DNA from: Nonlabens sp.
GTDB lineage: Bacteria; Bacteroidota; Bacteroidia; Flavobacteriales; Flavobacteriaceae
Direction: 5' to 3'
Length of the DNA stretch: 10,657 nt
Assembly: GCA_023301395.1 (NCBI GenBank)
Contig: JALZUY010000247.1
Coordinates: forward strand, 1-10,657
Under the pieces are notes generated by a model, which was given only the letters and a program-made list of their open reading frames with translations, was not told the DNA's origin and made no database searches. Position numbers and translations under genes: made by a program. Shown piece by piece: positions 7,081 to 10,657 of this stretch. Numbering within the stretch: position 1 is the stretch's first letter; the number at the start of each line of letters is the position of its first letter.

Positions 7081-7121
7081 TGACATTTTGACATTGAAAT
7101 TTTAAATGGCAACACTTTTGA
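7081..7121 (+). promoter_or_regulatory. Candidate promoter/stress-control region of grpE-dnaJ
   Basis: Two direct copies of TGACATT start at 7081 and 7089, eight bases apart, followed by TGGCA (7107-7111) and TTTTGA (7116-7121). The GG and the G of TTG are spaced as in sigma-54 -24/-12 promoters (TGGCAC-N5-TTGC), except that the final C is A. The same bases can be read as a Bacteroidota vegetative promoter, with TTG at 7088-7090 and CACTTTTG at 7113-7120 (22-nt gap, one mismatch to TAnnTTTG). Either reading predicts a start near 7127-7132 and a leader of about 110 nt before grpE. Which sigma factor is used is inference. Confidence 0.45.
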
Positions 7122-7160
7122 ATATGGTAGGGAGAACGAGCAATAGAGCTGTTTTGATTA

Positions 7161-7176
7161 CGCTTCCGCAGAAGCG
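7161..7176. repeat. Short palindrome, AGCGAA type, copy 2
   Basis: CGCTTC and GAAGCG form six perfect pairs around a CGCA loop; flanking TT (7158-7159) and AA (7178-7179) can add two more pairs past an A-A mismatch. It would lie in the untranslated leader of grpE if the upstream promoter is right. It resembles the palindrome at 4657-4670 and the TTTCGCG-centred repeats common in marine Flavobacteriaceae. Confidence 0.5.
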
Positions 7177-7240
7177 AAACACAACAATCACACAGCACCA
7201 TGTTTAATGATTAATTCCTAACAAAACTAGGAGACCAGTT

Positions 7241-7801
7241 ATGGCAAACAAGAAAAAAGAAGAACAAGAAATACAAGATCAAGAAGCACAAACTGTTGAA
7301 AAGCAAGATGATGTGAATGAAGATGCTGCACAAGAAGAGCAGGAAGAAAAAGATCCCATAGAAGATTTACAAGAACAATTACAAGTAGAGAAAGATAAAT
7401 TCTTGAGACTATTTGCTGAGTTTGAAAATTTCAAAAGACGTACTGCAAAAGAACGTATGGAACTTTTCAAAACTGCTGGTGAAGGAGTTTTAAAAGACAT
7501 GTTGCCAGTTCTAGACGATTTTGACAGAGGAATGGTTGAAATCAACAAGTCTGAGGATGAAAAATTGACGGAAGGTGTAAATCTTATTGCAAACAAATTG
7601 CGCAATACCTTAACTGGTAAAGGACTTGAGCAAATGGAAGTGAGAGCTGGAGATACTTTTAATGCAGACTATCATGAGGCCATTACACAAATTCCTGCAC
7701 CAAGTGATGAGATGAAAGGGAAGATTATAGATATAATAGAGAAAGGTTATAAACTGGGCGACAAAATTATACGTTACCCTAAAGTAGTTATAGGACAATA
7801 A
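7241..7801 (+). CDS. grpE: GrpE, nucleotide exchange factor of DnaK
   Basis: A 186-residue cytoplasmic cochaperone that releases ADP from DnaK and so resets the chaperone cycle. The first 45 residues are very rich in Glu, Gln and Asp and probably disordered. A long dimerisation helix follows (about residues 45-85), containing the family core FLRLFAEFENFKRRTAKER. After it come the four-helix part (LKDMLPVLDDFDRGM) and the C-terminal beta domain that contacts DnaK (GDTFNADYHEAI, then KGYKLGDKIIRYPKVVIG). Length is normal. The start is supported by AGGAGA at 7229-7234, six bases before the ATG; this Shine-Dalgarno-like site is unusual for this phylum. It is co-transcribed with dnaJ, and dnaK lies elsewhere. 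Confidence 0.97.
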   Translation: MANKKKEEQEIQDQEAQTVEKQDDVNEDAAQEEQEEKDPIEDLQEQLQVEKDKFLRLFAEFENFKRRTAKERMELFKTAGEGVLKDMLPVLDDFDRGMVEINKSEDEKLTEGVNLIANKLRNTLTGKGLEQMEVRAGDTFNADYHEAITQIPAPSDEMKGKIIDIIEKGYKLGDKIIRYPKVVIGQ

Positions 7802-7802
7802 C

Positions 7803-8927
7803 ATGGCAGATTTTTATGACATATTAGGCATTTCAAAAGGTGCCACAGCTGCAGAAATTAAAAAGGGTTATCGTAAGAAAGCCATTGAGTTTCACCCAGA
7901 TAAAAATCCGGGAAACGAAGCTGCAGAGGAGAGTTTTAAAAAAGCTGCAGAGGCTTATGAAACACTAAGTGATACACAAAAGAAAGCGCGTTATGACCAG
8001 TTAGGTCACCAGGCATACACTTCGGGTGGAGCTGGTGGATTTGGCGGTGGTGGTGGTGGATTCGGTGGTATGGATATGGATGACATATTCAGTCAGTTTG
8101 GAGACATTTTCGGCGGTGGCGGATTTGGCGGATTCGGTGGTGGCGGCGGAGGTCGTCGCAGAGTAAAAGGAAAAGACTTGCGTATAAGAGTTTCATTAAC
8201 ACTTGAAGAAGCAGCAATAGGTGTTGAGAAGAAGGTGAAAGTGAAACGTAAAAAGCAAGCTGCTGGTGTTACTTATAAAACATGTCCTACCTGTAATGGA
8301 GCTGGACAGGTTACACGTATTCAAAATACGATTCTAGGAAGAATGCAAACCAGTGCACCATGTAATGTGTGTGGTGGAGCAGGACAAACTATGGATAAAA
8401 AACCAGCTGGAGCAGACACTCAAGGACTTGTTATAGATGAAGAAACAGTATCTATTAAGATCCCTGCAGGAGTAGAAAGCGACATGCGCTTGAAAGTAAG
8501 CAGTAAAGGAAATGAAGCTCCTGGAAATGGGATTTCAGGTGACTTACTAGTAGACATTGAAGTAAAGGATCATCCAGAATTACAACGTGAAGGAAACAAT
8601 CTACATTATGATTTATATTTAAGTGTGCCCGAAGCTGTTCTAGGAACAACCAAAGAAATACAAACGGTAACTGGAAAAGTGCGCATACCTGTAGACGCTG
8701 GAATCCAAAGTGGTAAAATTTTGAGATTGCGCGGTAAAGGAATGCCTAATGTTAATGGTTATGCAACAGGAGACCTTCTTGTACATGTTAATGTATGGAC
8801 GCCACGTAATTTAACTAAGGAACAAAAGGAGTTTTTTGAATCTATGATGACTGATTCACATTTTGAGCCAGCGCCTGAAAAAGGGGATAAATCTTTCTTT
8901 GAAAAGGTAAAGGATATGTTTTCTTAA
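7803..8927 (+). CDS. dnaJ: DnaJ cochaperone with a reduced zinc domain
   Basis: A 374-residue Hsp40 that delivers unfolded proteins to DnaK and stimulates its ATPase. The J domain (residues 1-70) carries HPD at 31-33. A Gly/Phe-rich linker (about 73-118) has long Gly runs. The cysteine region holds only two CxxCxGxG motifs, CPTCNGAG (C161, C164) and CNVCGGAG (C187, C190); canonical type I DnaJ has four. They align with motifs 2 and 3, which form zinc centre II in E. coli DnaJ. Motifs 1 and 4 are replaced by KRKKQAAG and a DKKPAGADTQG segment, and there are no other cysteines. The C-terminal domains (SIKIPAGVE, HPELQREGNNLHYDL, LRLRGKGMP) are normal, and the tail ends in FFEKVKDMF. It starts one base after the grpE stop. 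Confidence 0.97.
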   Translation: MADFYDILGISKGATAAEIKKGYRKKAIEFHPDKNPGNEAAEESFKKAAEAYETLSDTQKKARYDQLGHQAYTSGGAGGFGGGGGGFGGMDMDDIFSQFGDIFGGGGFGGFGGGGGGRRRVKGKDLRIRVSLTLEEAAIGVEKKVKVKRKKQAAGVTYKTCPTCNGAGQVTRIQNTILGRMQTSAPCNVCGGAGQTMDKKPAGADTQGLVIDEETVSIKIPAGVESDMRLKVSSKGNEAPGNGISGDLLVDIEVKDHPELQREGNNLHYDLYLSVPEAVLGTTKEIQTVTGKVRIPVDAGIQSGKILRLRGKGMPNVNGYATGDLLVHVNVWTPRNLTKEQKEFFESMMTDSHFEPAPEKGDKSFFEKVKDMFS

Positions 8928-8960
8928 TATATTCTTAAAAAATTAGGAAAATAATTATAT

Positions 8961-8992
8961 ATTTGGTTTAACAAATGGTTAACCAACCAAAT
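8961..8992. other. Imperfect hairpin downstream of dnaJ
   Basis: ATTTGGTT (8961-8968) pairs with AACCAAAT (8985-8992), and TAAC (8969-8972) pairs with GTTA (8978-8981), leaving a three-base bulge and a five-base loop AAATG. A T-rich tract follows (ATTTTTCTTTTT). It may be a first, weaker terminator ahead of the strong one at 9020, a 3' end processing stem, or a binding site for a dimeric regulator. Confidence 0.45.
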
Positions 8993-9019
8993 GTTATTTT
9001 TCTTTTTATAGCAATTCTT

Positions 9020-9054
9020 CCCACCTTTCTATTTTTAGAAAGGTGGGTTTTTTT
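9020..9054 (+). terminator. Strong intrinsic terminator after grpE-dnaJ
   Basis: CCCACCTTTCT (9020-9030) and AGAAAGGTGGG (9037-9047) form eleven perfect pairs around the loop ATTTTT, directly followed by seven T residues (9048-9054). It separates the chaperone operon from the ABC transporter genes. Confidence 0.93.
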
Positions 9055-9106
9055 AGCCCGATGCCTAAATAAATACTAATCCTAATGAGATGCCGGGAGA
9101 TATTTT

Positions 9107-9114
9107 TAATTTAG
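9107..9114 (+). promoter_or_regulatory. Weak candidate -7 element for the ABC transporter operon
   Basis: TAATTTAG matches TAnnTTTG except for one base and lies 17 nt before the ATG at 9132, a distance often seen in Flavobacteriaceae. There is no TTG at the usual upstream spacing. The operon must have its own promoter given the strong terminator upstream, so some element in 9055-9131 is likely. Confidence 0.3.
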
Positions 9115-9131
9115 CAAGCTTTAGATAAAAC

Positions 9132-10061
9132 ATGGAAAACACACTAGAAGCAAAACATATTGTTAAACGTTATGGAGAATTCACCGCGCTCAACGATGTA
9201 AACATTGCTGTTCCTAAAGGAAGTGTTTATGGATTATTAGGACCTAACGGTGCTGGCAAGACCTCTTTAATTAGGATTATTAATCAAATCACTATGCCTG
9301 ATAGTGGTAATATTCTCTTGAATGGAGAGCCACTAGAAGCAAAACATATTGCAAAAATAGGCTACATGCCTGAGGAACGTGGATTATATAAAACCATGAA
9401 AGTAGGTGAGCAGTGTATTTATCTAGCTATGTTAAAAGGCCTTTCAAAGTCCGAGGCAAAAACTAAGCTAGAATACTGGTTTGATAGACTAGGAATGCAA
9501 GGCTGGTGGAATAAGAAGTTACAAGAACTATCTAAGGGAATGGCTCAAAAGGTGCAATTTATTGTCACCGTAATGCATGAGCCTGACTTATTAATCTTTG
9601 ATGAGCCTTTCTCTGGTTTTGATCCCGTGAATGCAAATCTTATAAAAGATGAAATTTTACAACTAAGAGATGAAGGTGCTACCATTATATTTTCAACACA
9701 CCGCATGGAAAGTGTGGAAGAAATGTGTGATCACATTGCACTTATTAATAAATCAAACGTAGTATTGAGTGGTAAATTGAATGATGTGAGACAACAATTC
9801 CGTAATAGAGAATATGCGGTTTCTCTCATTACCACTAACAATGATCAAGCGCTTGCTACTATTCCAGAACTTTATGAGGCTCAAACCATGGAGTTGTCTG
9901 GATTAGATAACACCTTAGACTTTAAAATAAAATTACCTGAAGATGTTACTATTGCTCAGTCATTGGGTGATTTAACAGGACTAGGCGAGTTGACTCATTT
10001 TAGTGAAATCATCCCTAGTGTAAATGATATCTTCATTAAAACAGTGAAACAAGATGGATAA
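9132..10061 (+). CDS. ABC transporter ATP-binding protein, NatA-like with DUF4162-type tail
   Basis: A 309-residue cytoplasmic ATPase subunit of an ABC-2 exporter. Motifs in order: aromatic Y14 of the A-loop, Walker A GPNGAGKT (37-44), a Q-loop region near EERGLYKTM, signature LSKGM (133-137), Walker B LLIFDEP with D157/E158, the D-loop GFDP, and the switch histidine H190 in FSTHRME. The last 90 or so residues form a small domain like DUF4162, found in NatA/YhaQ-type subunits. LSKGM instead of LSGGQ is usual for that group. Characterised relatives export sodium or other small solutes; the substrate here is unknown. A 21-nt exact in-frame repeat (9142-9162 and 9331-9351) encodes LEAKHI twice. 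The gene end overlaps the permease gene by eight bases. Confidence 0.92.
   Translation: MENTLEAKHIVKRYGEFTALNDVNIAVPKGSVYGLLGPNGAGKTSLIRIINQITMPDSGNILLNGEPLEAKHIAKIGYMPEERGLYKTMKVGEQCIYLAMLKGLSKSEAKTKLEYWFDRLGMQGWWNKKLQELSKGMAQKVQFIVTVMHEPDLLIFDEPFSGFDPVNANLIKDEILQLRDEGATIIFSTHRMESVEEMCDHIALINKSNVVLSGKLNDVRQQFRNREYAVSLITTNNDQALATIPELYEAQTMELSGLDNTLDFKIKLPEDVTIAQSLGDLTGLGELTHFSEIIPSVNDIFIKTVKQDG
9142..9351 (+). repeat. Exact 21-nt direct repeat within the ABC ATPase gene
   Basis: Positions 9142-9162 and 9331-9351 are identical over 21 bases (core CTAGAAGCAAAACATATT). The copies start 189 bases, that is 63 codons, apart and are in the same frame; each encodes LEAKHI, at residues 5-10 and 68-73. 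The flanking bases diverge at once on both sides. Confidence 0.9.
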
Positions 10062-10657
10062 GTTGTGGCTCATCATAAAGAGAGAATACATAAATAAGGT
10101 TAGAAATAGAACTTTTATCATCATGACTTTTGTAAGTCCATTGATATTTGTAGGAGTTGCATTTTTAATAGGTTTTCTAACCAGTTTGAATAACGATACG
10201 GTTAGAAAAATTGCAATTCTAGATGAGACTGGTATTTATGCGCCACTTTTTGAAGATACAGATCGTAATGAATATATCAGATTAGGATATGATAATGTTG
10301 AAGCAGCTATTAAGGTCAGTGATCTAGCCGACTATTATGGATTACTACATATAAGTAATGAGAATAATAAGCTGGGCAAGATTACTTTCTATTCTGACGA
10401 TTCTCCTTCAATTCCTTTCATAAATGAGATGGAAGATAAAATCAGTAAAAAGGCTACTGAGGATAATCTAATCTTAAGAGGTATTAATCTAGAGACTATT
10501 CAGGAAGCAAAGGTTACTACGGATCTGCAGCTCCAGAGTTATACAGGTGTACAAACTAGTAAAGCAAATGGTTGGGTGAAAATGGCTTTTGGTGGTGGCG
10601 CAGGATATCTATTAATGATGTTTATTATCATTTATGGTAATATGGTAATGAGATCGG
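10054..10657 (+). CDS. ABC-2 type transporter permease, NatB-like (3' end outside window)
   Basis: The first 201 residues of a membrane permease, open at the right edge. The start MDKLWLIIKREYINKVRNRTF is the usual cytoplasmic entry of NatB/YhaP-type permeases. It is followed by a first helix at about residues 24-44 (SPLIFVGVAFLIGFL), a large extracytoplasmic segment of about 130 residues, and the beginning of a second helix at about 176-197 (FGGGAGYLLMMFIIIYGN). ATG 10054-10056 lies inside the ATPase gene and overlaps it by eight bases, so the pair is translationally coupled and should form one exporter. The substrate cannot be read from the sequence. Confidence 0.88.
   Translation, partial: MDKLWLIIKREYINKVRNRTFIIMTFVSPLIFVGVAFLIGFLTSLNNDTVRKIAILDETGIYAPLFEDTDRNEYIRLGYDNVEAAIKVSDLADYYGLLHISNENNKLGKITFYSDDSPSIPFINEMEDKISKKATEDNLILRGINLETIQEAKVTTDLQLQSYTGVQTSKANGWVKMAFGGGAGYLLMMFIIIYGNMVMRS

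Noticed and set aside
7010..7201. Short minus-strand open frame in the YceI-grpE intergenic region
   Set aside because: It overlaps the likely grpE promoter and palindrome, shows no recognisable domain or signal, and fits chance in a 241-nt gap.
7279..7605. Minus-strand open frame rich in Ser and Cys, opposite grpE
   Set aside because: Antisense shadow of the Glu/Gln-rich grpE start; no family features and the plus strand is certain.
8025..8160. GGTGG-rich low-complexity tract resembling a tandem repeat
   Set aside because: It encodes the normal Gly/Phe-rich linker of DnaJ.
9528..9542. ABC signature LSKGM in place of LSGGQ, suggesting a defective ATPase
   Set aside because: LSKGM/N is normal in NatA/YhaQ-type subunits, and all other ATPase motifs are intact.

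Overview
The window looks like an ordinary chromosomal segment from a marine-type member of the Flavobacteriaceae (Bacteroidota). Four things point there: low GC, almost no Shine-Dalgarno sites, flavobacterial gene families (DUF4129/DUF4350/MoxR/DUF58, DUF2141, YceI lipoprotein), and short palindromes of the CGCTT..AAGCG kind common between genes in this family. The genus cannot be fixed from this sequence; Nonlabens- or Dokdonia-like relatives are a guess.

Region 1 (1-4493, + strand) is a tight operon entered from the left. It holds the C-terminal end of a DUF4129 protein, a DUF4350 membrane protein, a MoxR AAA+ ATPase, a DUF58 protein and a small two-helix membrane protein. Junctions are overlaps or gaps of 2-11 nt, so the products probably act together as a membrane-associated MoxR chaperone system. 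Its substrate is unknown, and it is the least understood system here. Region 2 (4494-4714) is repeat-rich intergenic DNA, followed by a secreted DUF2141 protein with a strong terminator. Region 3 has a TIGR01777-type NAD(P)-binding epimerase-like protein converging on a YceI-family lipoprotein, with a hairpin terminator between them.

Region 4 (7000-8927) starts with a divergent intergenic region that carries a candidate stress promoter, then grpE and dnaJ one base apart. DnaK is not in the window. This DnaJ keeps only two of the four CxxCxGxG zinc motifs. Region 5 (9132-end) is a NatAB-like ABC exporter: an ATP-binding protein with a DUF4162-type tail, overlapped by a permease gene that runs off the right edge.

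No rRNA, tRNA, CRISPR array, insertion sequence, phage gene or defence system was seen. Most of the window is conserved housekeeping or envelope content. The points of interest are the MoxR cassette and its unusual extensions, the grpE promoter region, the reduced DnaJ zinc domain, the intergenic repeats, and a 21-nt exact in-frame repeat inside the ABC ATPase gene.
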